Assembly: GCA_029941175.1 (NCBI GenBank)
Contig: JAPYRM010000014.1
Span: 1-13,180 of the forward strand
DNA from: Halobacteriales archaeon
GTDB taxonomy: Archaea; Halobacteriota; Halobacteria; Halobacteriales; Hikarchaeaceae
Length of the DNA stretch: 13,180 nt
Direction of reading: 5' to 3'
The notes beneath the pieces were generated by a model. The model had not been told where the DNA came from. It worked only from the letters and a program-made list of their open reading frames with translations, and made no database searches. The position numbers and the translations under genes were made by a program. This document shows positions 1-6,686 of this stretch, piece by piece (position 1 is the stretch's first letter; each line of letters starts with the position of its first letter).

Positions 1-144
1 GTAGGTCACTTAACTAATAAAGGTTCCTAATATCATAACACGAGCTAACACACTTCACTTTTAATATATATCTACTCTTAATTCCACTTATTTCAATTGG
101 TTATATACACCCTAGTTTATGTCCCACCTCTTTTTAAATATTAT
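1..144. other. Non-coding left edge with candidate promoter elements
   Basis: I see no gene here. The stretch is very AT-rich and has two TATA-like tracts on the plus strand, around 59-70 and 101-108. Either could serve the VOC-family gene starting at 145. A TTG-initiated extension of that gene from 97 is possible, but its extra residues do not look like part of the fold. Confidence 0.5.
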
Positions 145-540
145 ATGAATGTTATTGCAATAGATCATGTCAACATCCAGATTCCAAAATCTGGCGTGGA
201 GGAGGCACTAGAATTTTATTCAAACATACTAGGATTTGAAGCGGAACAAATAGATGATTACAAAAAAGGTGTACGCACCATTTTTACCCTCCGTCTTGGA
301 GACAATGCAGTATTACACATCCGCCCAATCGACGAATTTTCCCCTCCTGACAAAAGTAATTATGATCACTTCGCATTCATAGTGGACATCCCCATATCCG
401 AAGTCAAATCAAAATTGTCCGCTGCAAACATACCCATCATGCGCGAAGGAAACCCACTTGGAGCAACAGGAAGAGCACCTGCAGTATATCTACAAGATCC
501 TTTTGGTTATATACTTGAAATTAAACAAAAATCAGAATAG
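145..540 (+). CDS. VOC superfamily (glyoxalase/dioxygenase-fold) protein
   Basis: This 131-residue protein has the paired beta-alpha-beta-beta-beta layout of the vicinal oxygen chelate superfamily. It opens with IDHVNIQIP, followed by an ALEFYSNILGF segment typical of glyoxalase-like proteins. A second half begins near YDHFAFIV, and the protein ends with DPFGYILEI. Candidate metal ligands are His8, His75 and Glu125, at the positions expected for the family. The family includes glyoxalase I, extradiol dioxygenases and fosfomycin-resistance enzymes, and the sequence alone does not fix the substrate. I chose the ATG at 145 because the domain starts immediately after it; the upstream TTG at 97 would add 16 hydrophobic, non-family residues. 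The gene converges with the aminopeptidase gene, with only 15 bases between the stops. A cytoplasmic single-gene unit is likely. Confidence 0.8.
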   Translation: MNVIAIDHVNIQIPKSGVEEALEFYSNILGFEAEQIDDYKKGVRTIFTLRLGDNAVLHIRPIDEFSPPDKSNYDHFAFIVDIPISEVKSKLSAANIPIMREGNPLGATGRAPAVYLQDPFGYILEIKQKSE

Positions 541-555
541 TCCTTCTTTCCAGCT

Positions 556-1653
556 TCATTTTTGTTTAAACCCCGCTTCGAAAACAAAACAACCATCTAC
601 TTGTATTAATTCCCCATCAAGTTCTATATACGAATCCTTCGACATATCTGTAATCATATCTACATGAACTGAACTCTCATTTTTCTGCTTTCCCTCTCCT
701 ACTGTATCTGCATAAGCCATACCAATCGCTATGTGGATTGTGTCTCCCATTTTCTCATCAAATAATATGTTATTTGTAAATCGATCAATGCCCCTATTCA
801 TTCCTATCCCCAATTCCCCGACCGACTTTGCACCCTGGTCTGCAGATAGAATTTCCCCCACCACTTCTCCATTTTTCCCAGCGTCATAATCTGTCACGAC
901 ACCACCTTCAAATTTAAGATAAGTATTCTCAATCTCTTTCCCTTTATAATTTAATGGGATATCAAACACCACTTCTCCCCTTACAGATTCTATTATGGGG
1001 GCAGTAAAAACTTCCCCCCCCGGCAAGTTATGATTGCCATAATCATTAATAGGAATCATACCTCCGATATTCATCGTAATATCGGTTGTATCTCCACTTA
1101 CAATATGAACCTCATCCCCATTTTCAAGTAGTTCCAAAAGTTTTTGTTGGTGGTTTTTCTGAACATCCCAATCTCTTATTATCGCATCCCAAACAAAATT
1201 TTCATATTCTTCTGTACTCATACTTGCCCTTTGAGCATTTTCAGGAGCAGGAAATTGAGTCAAACACCACCGTTTAGACAATCTTTCATCTCTTATAGGT
1301 TTCTTCACAAGATTGTAACCATTCATTTTATTTTGATCCACATCTGACATCTCTGAAGCATTTCCACCTCCTCTAATCGCGATGTATACGTCCATCTCCT
1401 TGAACAACGCCAGTTCATGGGTCGGGATCTGAAATTCACCCTTTGAACTATTCAAATAAGCCCTCAAAAATCGTGTTCCAGTCCGTTCTCTAATCACCAA
1501 CGGATTTGATCCAATTTCTGCACAAATTTCGCATAAAGCAGTTACTAAATCATCTGCAATGGGATTCGCATCAATAACAACGTTATCTCCCTTTCCTATA
1601 GAGGTCGAATGCATCGAAATAATTTTTGCATGTTCCCTAATTCGCGGATCCAT
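556..1653 (-). CDS. M29 family metallo-aminopeptidase
   Basis: The 365-residue protein is full length for the M29 (AmpS/PepS/AmpT) aminopeptidases, cytoplasmic enzymes that remove N-terminal residues from peptides with a two-metal centre. It begins MDPRIREHA, the usual start of the family. Family metal ligands are recognisable as Glu249 (KFEGG), Glu280 (GELGIG), His307 (IHIAIG), and His330 with Asp332 (SVHVDM). An in-frame ATG at 1722 would add 23 residues, but the family start is the ATG at 1653. That start has a TATA-like box 20-27 bases upstream on the minus strand. The longer version would also overlap the small membrane-protein gene just upstream. The gene is the last of a minus-strand run behind the MFS transporter and that small protein, so it may be both co-transcribed and expressed alone. 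A C8 run near 1015-1022 lies inside the gene but does not break the frame. Confidence 0.9.
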   Translation of the reverse strand: MDPRIREHAKIISMHSTSIGKGDNVVIDANPIADDLVTALCEICAEIGSNPLVIRERTGTRFLRAYLNSSKGEFQIPTHELALFKEMDVYIAIRGGGNASEMSDVDQNKMNGYNLVKKPIRDERLSKRWCLTQFPAPENAQRASMSTEEYENFVWDAIIRDWDVQKNHQQKLLELLENGDEVHIVSGDTTDITMNIGGMIPINDYGNHNLPGGEVFTAPIIESVRGEVVFDIPLNYKGKEIENTYLKFEGGVVTDYDAGKNGEVVGEILSADQGAKSVGELGIGMNRGIDRFTNNILFDEKMGDTIHIAIGMAYADTVGEGKQKNESSVHVDMITDMSKDSYIELDGELIQVDGCFVFEAGFKQK

Positions 1654-1672
1654 GCACCTTCTTTTGCATGCC

Positions 1673-1680
1673 ATATTATA
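1673..1680 (-). promoter_or_regulatory. TATA box for the M29 aminopeptidase
   Basis: The minus strand reads TATAATAT here, 20-27 bases upstream of the ATG at 1653. This is the spacing expected for a leaderless archaeal transcript, and it supports the shorter start. A weak GAAGGTG also lies just before the ATG. Confidence 0.55.
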
Positions 1681-1699
1681 CAATTTTCGATGTGGTTTA

Positions 1700-1822
1700 T
1701 CATTTTCTCCGACTAGAATCAAACCCCTCTTTGAATCCTACCACCGCTTTTCTAAGAATCAAATAAAACATAAAAAAGACCAACACCAATCCCCCTATCA
1801 CAAAAAAAACAACCAATTCCAT
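1700..1822 (-). CDS. Small single-helix membrane protein (40 aa)
   Basis: A complete ATG-to-TGA frame encodes 40 residues. Residues 3-23 are almost wholly hydrophobic (LVVFFVIGGLVLVFFMFYLI), followed by a basic and mixed tail ending DSSRRK. That pattern fits one transmembrane helix with a positively charged cytoplasmic C-terminus. It starts 21 bases after the stop of the MFS transporter and ends 46 bases before the aminopeptidase start, so it fits a three-gene minus-strand unit. A purine-rich GGGAGATGA lies about 14 bases upstream of its ATG, overlapping the end of the transporter gene. I do not recognise a family. It could be a small accessory subunit of the transporter or an unrelated membrane peptide. 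It would be missed by usual length cut-offs. Confidence 0.55.
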   Translation of the reverse strand: MELVVFFVIGGLVLVFFMFYLILRKAVVGFKEGFDSSRRK

Positions 1823-1843
1823 ATTATACAAATTTCATCTCCC

Positions 1844-3055
1844 TCACAATCTCTTCATAACAAGGAACGCAATGGCTCCCGCCACACTAAATATGGCAAT
1901 GGCTGGATATGCTATTGTAATGTCTGTACGTTCCAATATTAAACCAAACATAAATGGTCCCGCCGCATTCCCTAGCGCCGAACCCGTCAAAGTCAAAGCG
2001 AATAACATACCTGAAAAATCTCTTTTTGCATACGTTGACGTTAATGCATTCATCACCGGAACTGTGGTCCACATCATGGCTCCTATCAGGAAAAATAACC
2101 CCAATAGAAGTATTCTATTCGGCGGAATTATTCCTGTCAACAAAAGTAAAAACCCTGTTATTAAAAAAGTCAACGCACCAAGGTTTCTTTTATCAAACAT
2201 ATCTGCCAAAGGACCTATTACAATCGTAGATATTCCTGCCCCAACAAGCATGACAAAAAACACAGTATTTGCAAAACTCACCATTTCTGAACTCCTCAAA
2301 AACACATAAGATGTAGTAAACGTTCTCGCTGCACCGATTTCTACACCCAACAAAAAATTAACAGTCACCAAACCAACTACCCACAGATCCCACGGAAAAT
2401 TCTTCAGTCGAGTCCTTATATTTTCCTCCTTTGTTACAACTTTTTTCTCTACATTTCCTACAACACTATCTGGCTCGATAAATCTACTATGGAAAAACAC
2501 GGCGTATGCTACTCCGACAATCGCGATCAGGGATAAGGCCAAACGCCAAGAATCGGTTACTAGGATAATTCCACCTATCACTGCCGGGGCCAATGCAGTT
2601 CCAACCGCTCCCCCCAATCCATGGAACCCCATGGCCTTTCCTGCTGTCCCATCCGCCTCTAAATCCGAAACTGCAGACAAGCCCGCAGGATGATAGGTAC
2701 TCCCTCCTATCCCTGCCACAACTTGTGACAACAATAGCGCTTGATATGTATCTGCTCTACTTGCAAGAAATACCCCAAATGCCAGTAGTACCAATCCAAA
2801 TCCAAGCACATATCTTTTTCCAATTTTATCTGCTAGAATTCCTGCTGGCAACTGAAATATGGCATATACTACATAAAACACAGTCACCAACCAACCCGCT
2901 TGGGCGTACGAAATATCAAAATCAACTACAATAAGCGGTATGATTGGGGGTAATGCAACACAATAGAATTCATGCAACGCATGTGCAACAGCAATAAGTC
3001 CCATTTGTTTGGGGTGTGATAAATGGTAGATATTCTTCCATTCAATCATTCTCAT
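1844..3055 (-). CDS. MFS transporter, fosmidomycin-resistance (FsR)-like
   Basis: The 403-residue protein is an integral membrane carrier with about twelve hydrophobic helices. The first half shows the MFS loop after helix 2 (GILADKIGKRYVLG). It also has GGSTYHPAGLSAVSDL and GKAMGFHGLGGAVGTALAP, motifs I associate with the FsR-like branch of drug/solute exporters. A cytoplasmic linker of about 30 charged residues (after FIEPDSV) separates the two six-helix halves, and the second half repeats the loop as GPLADMFDKRNLG. The substrate cannot be read from the sequence. The ATG at 3055 and a second at 3049 are both possible starts. An AATATAAAAT-like box lies about 47-54 bases upstream on the minus strand, implying a short leader. 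The 3' end is followed closely by the 40-residue membrane-protein gene. Confidence 0.88.
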   Translation of the reverse strand: MRMIEWKNIYHLSHPKQMGLIAVAHALHEFYCVALPPIIPLIVVDFDISYAQAGWLVTVFYVVYAIFQLPAGILADKIGKRYVLGFGLVLLAFGVFLASRADTYQALLLSQVVAGIGGSTYHPAGLSAVSDLEADGTAGKAMGFHGLGGAVGTALAPAVIGGIILVTDSWRLALSLIAIVGVAYAVFFHSRFIEPDSVVGNVEKKVVTKEENIRTRLKNFPWDLWVVGLVTVNFLLGVEIGAARTFTTSYVFLRSSEMVSFANTVFFVMLVGAGISTIVIGPLADMFDKRNLGALTFLITGFLLLLTGIIPPNRILLLGLFFLIGAMMWTTVPVMNALTSTYAKRDFSGMLFALTLTGSALGNAAGPFMFGLILERTDITIAYPAIAIFSVAGAIAFLVMKRL

Positions 3056-3175
3056 GCACTCATAGGGGACGTTTCACTTCTTGTCCTTTCCGATGTCAGA
3101 ATTTTATATTCTTTCACCAACAAACTCACTACCCATGCGGCACATTTACTTATTTATGGAGGTTACTCATTTTCC
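3056..3175. promoter_or_regulatory. Divergent promoter region, MFS transporter / aspartate dehydrogenase remnant
   Basis: This 120-base gap lies between two divergently oriented genes. On the minus strand an AATATAAAAT box (3101-3110) faces the transporter. On the plus strand an AT-rich box (TATTTATG, 3151-3158) and a Shine-Dalgarno-like GGAGGT (3158-3163) precede the ATG at 3176 of the broken gene. No protein motif is visible in the frame that extends upstream from 3176 to 3023. Confidence 0.4.
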
Positions 3176-3648
3176 ATGAAAAAACCACTCACTATTGGCT
3201 TATTAGGATTTGGTCACATAGCAAAATATCTATATGACAAAATAAACGCAGATCCCCGTTTCGATCTCCGTTACGTCTACGTCCGAAACTTAAAAAAAGA
3301 ATTACCAGAAGAATTACAAATCACCGACCCCCCCGTCTAGAAAAAATTCCTGTAGACCTCTGCATCGAAGCGGCCACTCACGAAGTTGTTGGTTTTCTTG
3401 GGAAGGATGTCCTAGCAACTAGCGATCTAATGGTCCTTTCTTGTTCCGCCCTCGCATTCCCCGAAATCGAGACTCAGATTGTGGAATCTGCAAAAAAACA
3501 TCACCACAACATCTGGATTCCCCATGGTGCACTTCTCGGAATAGATGGACTTCTAGATTCCCAAACCATGCTAAAAAAAGTTTCTATCATTTCGACAAAA
3601 CCACCCGAAAATCTTGATTTTAGTTTCACTTATTTTTTCCTAATATAA
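3176..3648 (+). pseudogene. Aspartate dehydrogenase remnant, frameshifted and 3'-truncated
   Basis: The first frame starts MKKPLTIGLLGFGHIAKYLYDKI, an NAD(P)-binding Rossmann start, and stops at 3340. The next frame carries VDLCIEAATHEVVGFLGKDV, then LVVLSC-like SALAFPEIE, then WIPHGALLGIDGL and IISTKPPENL. Together these read as the N-terminal domain of L-aspartate dehydrogenase (the NadX/DUF108 family, which oxidises aspartate to iminoaspartate, also used for NAD synthesis). The break lies at a run of seven C at 3328-3334: one additional C would join the frames as DPPRLEKIPVDLCIE. Recognisable similarity ends near 3615. After that the frame only crosses the 3' end of the convergent phosphoesterase gene and stops at 3648. 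About 100 C-terminal residues, which hold the catalytic histidine in this family, are missing. The C run alone could be a sequencing error, but the truncation makes a real pseudogene likely. Confidence 0.8.
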
Positions 3649-4126
3649 TTTTACTTCTTTTCTTTCTTTCACCCCTATCCCAAAATTCCAACATTTCAAC
3701 AGTCCATCCAGTATCACACGACAAACCACTAAATTCAGTATAATCTCCACTACCCCCCCTAGCTATAGTTATATGTGGAATGTAATTCTCCCCTTCCACC
3801 CCCTCGACACTACCAAAAACATCGACTAGAGTTTCGTGAAGTGCTTTCACTTCCGGGCTTTTTACTTCTAGATATAATACCGGCGAAGACCCTTTCTCCG
3901 CCACATCAAATCTTTCTAAATTTTCAATTTCGATACCAAATGGTTCTACACTTTCTAATAAGAACCTTATTTCTGATTTCACGTGCCCATCCAAATCTCT
4001 TTTTTCAAAACGTTTGATCACTAAAGTTGGCTCTTCACAAATCTCTTCCCACCCCCTTACTCCTAGTGTGACTTCTTCAATCGCTCTGATTATATTTTGC
4101 GGAATTGAGACATTTAAACTCCACAC
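3626..4126 (-). CDS. 2H phosphoesterase, 2'-5' RNA ligase (LigT)-like
   Basis: The 166-residue protein matches the size and pattern of archaeal LigT-like 2H phosphoesterases, which act on 2',3'-cyclic or 2'-5' phosphodiester bonds in RNA. The second H-x-T signature is clear as IPHITIARGG (His118, Thr120). The first one should fall near residues 32-34, but the sequence there is EPTLVIKRF with no histidine, so activity is uncertain. Translation starts at GTG 4126, giving VWSLNVSIP, which looks like the natural beginning of the family; no better in-frame ATG is present. It begins 16 bases after the four-helix membrane protein and is probably co-transcribed with it. Its 3' end overlaps the aspartate dehydrogenase remnant by 23 bases in convergent orientation. 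Confidence 0.72.
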   Translation of the reverse strand: MWSLNVSIPQNIIRAIEEVTLGVRGWEEICEEPTLVIKRFEKRDLDGHVKSEIRFLLESVEPFGIEIENLERFDVAEKGSSPVLYLEVKSPEVKALHETLVDVFGSVEGVEGENYIPHITIARGGSGDYTEFSGLSCDTGWTVEMLEFWDRGERKKRSKIILGKNK

Positions 4127-4142
4127 GAAAATCTCTCCATTT

Positions 4143-4598
4143 TCACACGATCCCGTATATGATCATTCCCACGACAACTATTCCATATACAATATTCACT
4201 ATGATAAATTTAATATGAGATCGCATGATTGGTTTGTCTATACCTTTCCAACTCATTTCCACCCCCAACACCGTCTCCATCCAAAATTTACTACCTATCA
4301 CTCCTATCATCAGTCCAACTGGCACCCCCCACACGAAAATGTTTACAATAGTCGGCGAAACTATTGGTAGTATCACCGCTACAAACCCACCCACCAAAGA
4401 TCCATAAATAACACCAAGTAATGCCCCCTGATTCCTATATTCGTTTGCATCCTTGTTCCCAATATATTTAGATATAAACAACGAAGCTGGTAGGATACTC
4501 TCTTTCTCTGCTATCTTATCTATTATAAAAACTACCAATAGTGTCACAATAACTGCTCCCACCGTCCCTGCTATCATTCCACCCACAAACGTTGACAT
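4143..4598 (-). CDS. Predicted four-helix membrane protein, unknown function
   Basis: The 151-residue protein has four hydrophobic segments, at about residues 5-27, 58-80, 83-103 and 128-150. Helices are rich in Gly, Val and Ile. The loop between the first two is charged and includes SKYIGNKDANEYRNQGALLG. I recall similar small proteins in haloarchaeal genomes with the pattern of a charged loop followed by a Gly-rich helix, but I cannot assign a function. It is the first gene of a minus-strand pair with the LigT-like gene. Its start lies 136 bases from argG, transcribed the other way. Good start context is limited: AT-rich sequence lies upstream but there is no convincing TATA box at the ideal distance. 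Confidence 0.6.
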   Translation of the reverse strand: MSTFVGGMIAGTVGAVIVTLLVVFIIDKIAEKESILPASLFISKYIGNKDANEYRNQGALLGVIYGSLVGGFVAVILPIVSPTIVNIFVWGVPVGLMIGVIGSKFWMETVLGVEMSWKGIDKPIMRSHIKFIIVNIVYGIVVVGMIIYGIV

Positions 4599-4734
4599 AT
4601 AGTTAATTTCTTTTGTCTACCCTTTTCTAAGTTATTATTAATCTTTTCATGCCCATTCTCCCCCTAGTTCTTGCCATCTGCCTCTTCCGTTCCAAACATC
4701 ATATATTATAAGTCGGCACCCCAATATACTGATC
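4599..4734. promoter_or_regulatory. Divergent intergenic region before argG
   Basis: This 136-base gap lies between the minus-strand membrane-protein gene and argG. It holds the argG TATA box near its right end and a pyrimidine-rich central tract on the plus strand. I see no inverted repeat convincing enough to call an arginine-repressor operator. Confidence 0.4.
4701..4711 (+). promoter_or_regulatory. TATA box of the arginine cluster (argG promoter)
   Basis: An ATATATTATAA tract lies 24-34 bases upstream of the argG ATG at 4735. No Shine-Dalgarno is present in the interval. This is the layout of a leaderless archaeal transcript and probably the main promoter of the arginine genes. Confidence 0.65.
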
Positions 4735-5949
4735 ATGAACCGTGTGGCACTTGCGTTCTCTGGCGGTCTCGACACGACCGTGTGCGTTTCAATTCTTAAA
4801 GAAGAATATGACTATGAAGATGTTATTGGAGTTGCGGTCAACGTGGGCCAACCCGAAAACGAATTCAAACAAGCAAAAAAAACGGCAAAAGAAATTTCGT
4901 TAGATCTACGTATAATCGACGCTAGAACTGATTTTGCCAATCTATGTCTTGATTCTGTGAGGGCAAACGCGAGTTACCAGGGATATCCGTTAGGCACTGC
5001 ACTCGCTAGACCCATCATAGCAAAAGCTATCCTAGAAGAGGCAAAAAAAGCTAATTGCACTGCGCTTGCACATGGGTGCACTGGCAAAGGAAACGATCAA
5101 TTACGATTCGAAGCAATTTGGCGCGGGTCTGGCCTTGAAATAGCAGCTCCCATCCGCGATTTGGGCTTAACAAGAGCTTGGGAAATAAAATATGCAAAAG
5201 AAAATAATTTACCTATCAAATCCGGAAACGATGGGGTTTGGAGTATAGATACAAATCTTTGGTCTAGATCCATCGAAGGCGGTGAACTTGAAGATCCTAG
5301 TACTATTCCCCCAAGTTCTATTTATGAATGGACTCAATCTCCTTCTTCCAAATCCAAATTGGTAACTATAGAATTCGTTGAAGGATATCCTGTCGCAGTA
5401 GACGAAACTAAATATTCTCCTGTGGAGTTAATTGGCCATCTGAACACATTGTGTGGTACTTTCGGAGTCGGAAGAACTGATGTAATGGAAGATAGAATAT
5501 TGGGACTCAAAGTTCGAGAAAATTATGAACACCCCGCCGCAACTGCCCTTCTCAACGCACATTCTGCATTAGAAGATCTAGTACTTACCAAAGAAGAACG
5601 GAAGTTCAAAACCTCAGTTGATAATGCGTGGGCAGAACAAGCATACTTGGGATTAATTCATTCGCCTTTTATGGAAGCATTGAACGGCTTCATTTCTGTT
5701 ACCCAAAAAAGAGTAACAGGCTCTGTGACTTTAGATCTTCAAGGTGGTCACGCAAGAGCGGTTTCCCGAGAAAGTCCCTATGCAGTTCATTCTGCATCAG
5801 CAGCTTCTTTCAATACCTCTGGAGTCCTAGATGACATAACACAACCAGATGCCATAGGGGTTGCAAAATATCACGGCCTCCAAGAAAGGATGTCTTCGGC
5901 ACTCTTCGACTCTGAATTTCCTATACACAAAACAAAAAATGACAAATGA
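4735..5949 (+). CDS. argG: Argininosuccinate synthase
   Basis: The 404-residue enzyme joins citrulline and aspartate with ATP to make argininosuccinate, the penultimate arginine step. It shows the ATP pyrophosphatase loop SGGLDTT at residues 9-15. YPLGTALARP follows at 84-93 and the binding loop GCTGKGNDQ at 114-122, then SIDTNLWSRSIEGGELEDP. Length is normal for the family. The start is the ATG at 4735 beneath a TATA box at 4701-4711. The last codons and stop (HKTKNDK then TGA at 5947-5949) lie inside the left copy of a 42-bp direct repeat that bounds the inserted element. Without the insertion the stop would overlap the argH ATG by 11 bases (ATGACAAATGA), a coupled argG-argH arrangement. 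The protein appears unaffected by the insertion. Confidence 0.97.
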   Translation: MNRVALAFSGGLDTTVCVSILKEEYDYEDVIGVAVNVGQPENEFKQAKKTAKEISLDLRIIDARTDFANLCLDSVRANASYQGYPLGTALARPIIAKAILEEAKKANCTALAHGCTGKGNDQLRFEAIWRGSGLEIAAPIRDLGLTRAWEIKYAKENNLPIKSGNDGVWSIDTNLWSRSIEGGELEDPSTIPPSSIYEWTQSPSSKSKLVTIEFVEGYPVAVDETKYSPVELIGHLNTLCGTFGVGRTDVMEDRILGLKVRENYEHPAATALLNAHSALEDLVLTKEERKFKTSVDNAWAEQAYLGLIHSPFMEALNGFISVTQKRVTGSVTLDLQGGHARAVSRESPYAVHSASAASFNTSGVLDDITQPDAIGVAKYHGLQERMSSALFDSEFPIHKTKNDK

Positions 5950-5953
5950 CTCC
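5912..5953 (+). repeat. Left attachment-site repeat (attL-like), 42 bp
   Basis: This copy spans the last argG codons and stop, plus what used to be the first argH codons. It matches 6660-6701 over 42 bases except T at 5924 against C at 6672. The longest perfect stretch, from 5925, is 29 bases. Similarity ends at 5953/6701. Confidence 0.95.
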
Positions 5954-5969
5954 GACCCACGCCGGGACG

Positions 5970-5980
5970 TTATATAAAAA
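5970..5980 (+). promoter_or_regulatory. TATA box at the left end of the element
   Basis: TTATATAAAAA is a strong archaeal TATA-like sequence just inside the element. It predicts a transcript start near 6000, just before the tandem repeats and about 120 bases before the integrase ATG. In the deduced circle, the TAA at 5975-5977 within this box would be the integrase stop codon. Confidence 0.45.
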
Positions 5981-6006
5981 GGTTGCATAAGCCGAGAGAA
6001 TCTATT

Positions 6007-6045
6007 ATTTTACAAACTATGGAATGCATTTTACAAACTATGGAA
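6007..6045 (+). repeat. Tandem pair of 18-bp direct repeats in the element
   Basis: ATTTTACAAACTATGGAA occurs exactly at 6007-6024 and again at 6028-6045. The period is 21 bases, close to two helical turns, so bound proteins would sit on the same face. An imperfect inverted copy (13 of 18) lies at 6090-6107 over the probable integrase TATA box. A partial copy (ATTTTACAA) is at 6112-6120, at the integrase ATG. The likely role is recombinase accessory (arm) binding or autoregulation. Confidence 0.7.
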
Positions 6046-6089
6046 GGGCCATTTGAGGACATTTTGCCCAATTTCCCATCTAAAAAGAG

Positions 6090-6107
6090 CTTTATAGTTC
6101 GTAAAAC
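6090..6107 (-). repeat. Inverted, imperfect copy of the 18-bp repeat
   Basis: The minus strand reads GTTTTACGAACTATAAAG, matching the tandem repeats at 13 of 18 positions, including the core TTTTAC-AACTAT with one substitution. It overlaps the TATA-like box used for the integrase start, so a protein bound here could block its transcription. Confidence 0.5.
6091..6097 (+). promoter_or_regulatory. TATA box for the integrase-ArgH reading frame
   Basis: TTTATAG lies 23-29 bases upstream of the ATG at 6120, with no Shine-Dalgarno between, as for a leaderless transcript. It may now be the main source of argH expression. Confidence 0.5.
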
Positions 6108-6119
6108 ATAAATTTTACA

Positions 6120-6686
6120 ATGGTTAGGAAAGTAGAGTTCCCAAAGAAAAAAGGCAAATTTGCCTGCTGGCTAAGTCGTGAGGAAGTAAAACACCTCATC
6201 GAACAATGCACAGAATCGAGAGATGAAGAAATAATCCTCACTCTTTTAGCCTCTGGTTTGAGAGTTCACGAAGCCTGTAAAGCCTCCTCCGAGGATATTT
6301 TTGAAGACGACCGAGGCCTAATGATAAAAATTTGGGGAAAAAATTCCCGATACAGGGAAGCCCCCATTCCGGCCACCTTGAAAACGGCTGACTTGCCAAT
6401 CACACGTAAATACAACGGAATCCACAGGCCCATTTCAACCAACACCGCTTTAGCATGGGTAAAGAAAGCAGGGAAAAACTTGGGATGCCCAGAACTCTCA
6501 CCACATGATTTACGTCGTTCCTATGCCTCGATCCTGCTTGAATCTAATATCGACCCGACCGTTATAATGGAATGGCTGGGCTGGAGCAGCTGGGAGACAT
6601 TTCGACGATTCAATATGAACGTGGCAAATCCAGATTTTCAAAAACACGAACGAGAAAAACTGAATTTCCTACACACAAAACAAAAA
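6120..6686 (+). other. Tyrosine recombinase/integrase domain, catalytic Tyr apparently lost
   Basis: This 189-residue part begins almost directly with the catalytic domain (FACWLSREEVKHLIEQC). The usual N-terminal core-binding domain is absent, making it a minimal integrase. Visible active-site positions are Arg48 (SGLRVHEAC), Lys74 (WGKNSRYREAPIP), His129 with Arg132 (SPHDLRRSYAS), and Trp155 or Trp158 (LGWSSWETF) in the second His/Trp place. The nucleophile should follow in FRRFNMN, at Phe164 or Asn165 depending on alignment. No tyrosine occurs between residue 135 and the junction, nor in the tail predicted for the circular form. A single base change could turn Tyr into either residue. I infer an inactive, recently immobilised recombinase. 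Action with a partner in trans cannot be excluded. Confidence 0.82.

Noticed and set aside
97..144. TTG-initiated extension of the VOC-family protein
   Set aside because: The added 16 residues are not part of the fold, and the ATG at 145 begins directly at the domain. I keep the shorter start, though a leaderless TTG start is not fully excluded.
1654..1722. Longer N-terminus of the M29 aminopeptidase
   Set aside because: The family begins MDPRIREHA at 1653, and a TATA box at 1673-1680 fits that start. The extension overlaps the small membrane-protein frame.
1872..2309. Plus-strand open frames inside the MFS transporter gene
   Set aside because: They are antisense shadows of a clear membrane transporter, with no domain of their own.
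3023..3175. N-terminal extension of the aspartate dehydrogenase remnant
   Set aside because: The Rossmann start is at 3176 behind GGAGGT; the upstream residues show no family pattern and cross the divergent promoter region.
4014..4407. Plus-strand open frames opposite the LigT-like and membrane-protein genes
   Set aside because: Composition is His-, Thr- and Pro-rich as expected from antisense reading; there is no start signal or recognisable motif.
6046..6069. Hairpin (GGGC/GCCC) inside the element as a terminator
   Set aside because: The stem is only four base pairs with a 16-base loop and no T-run follows, so it is not supportable.
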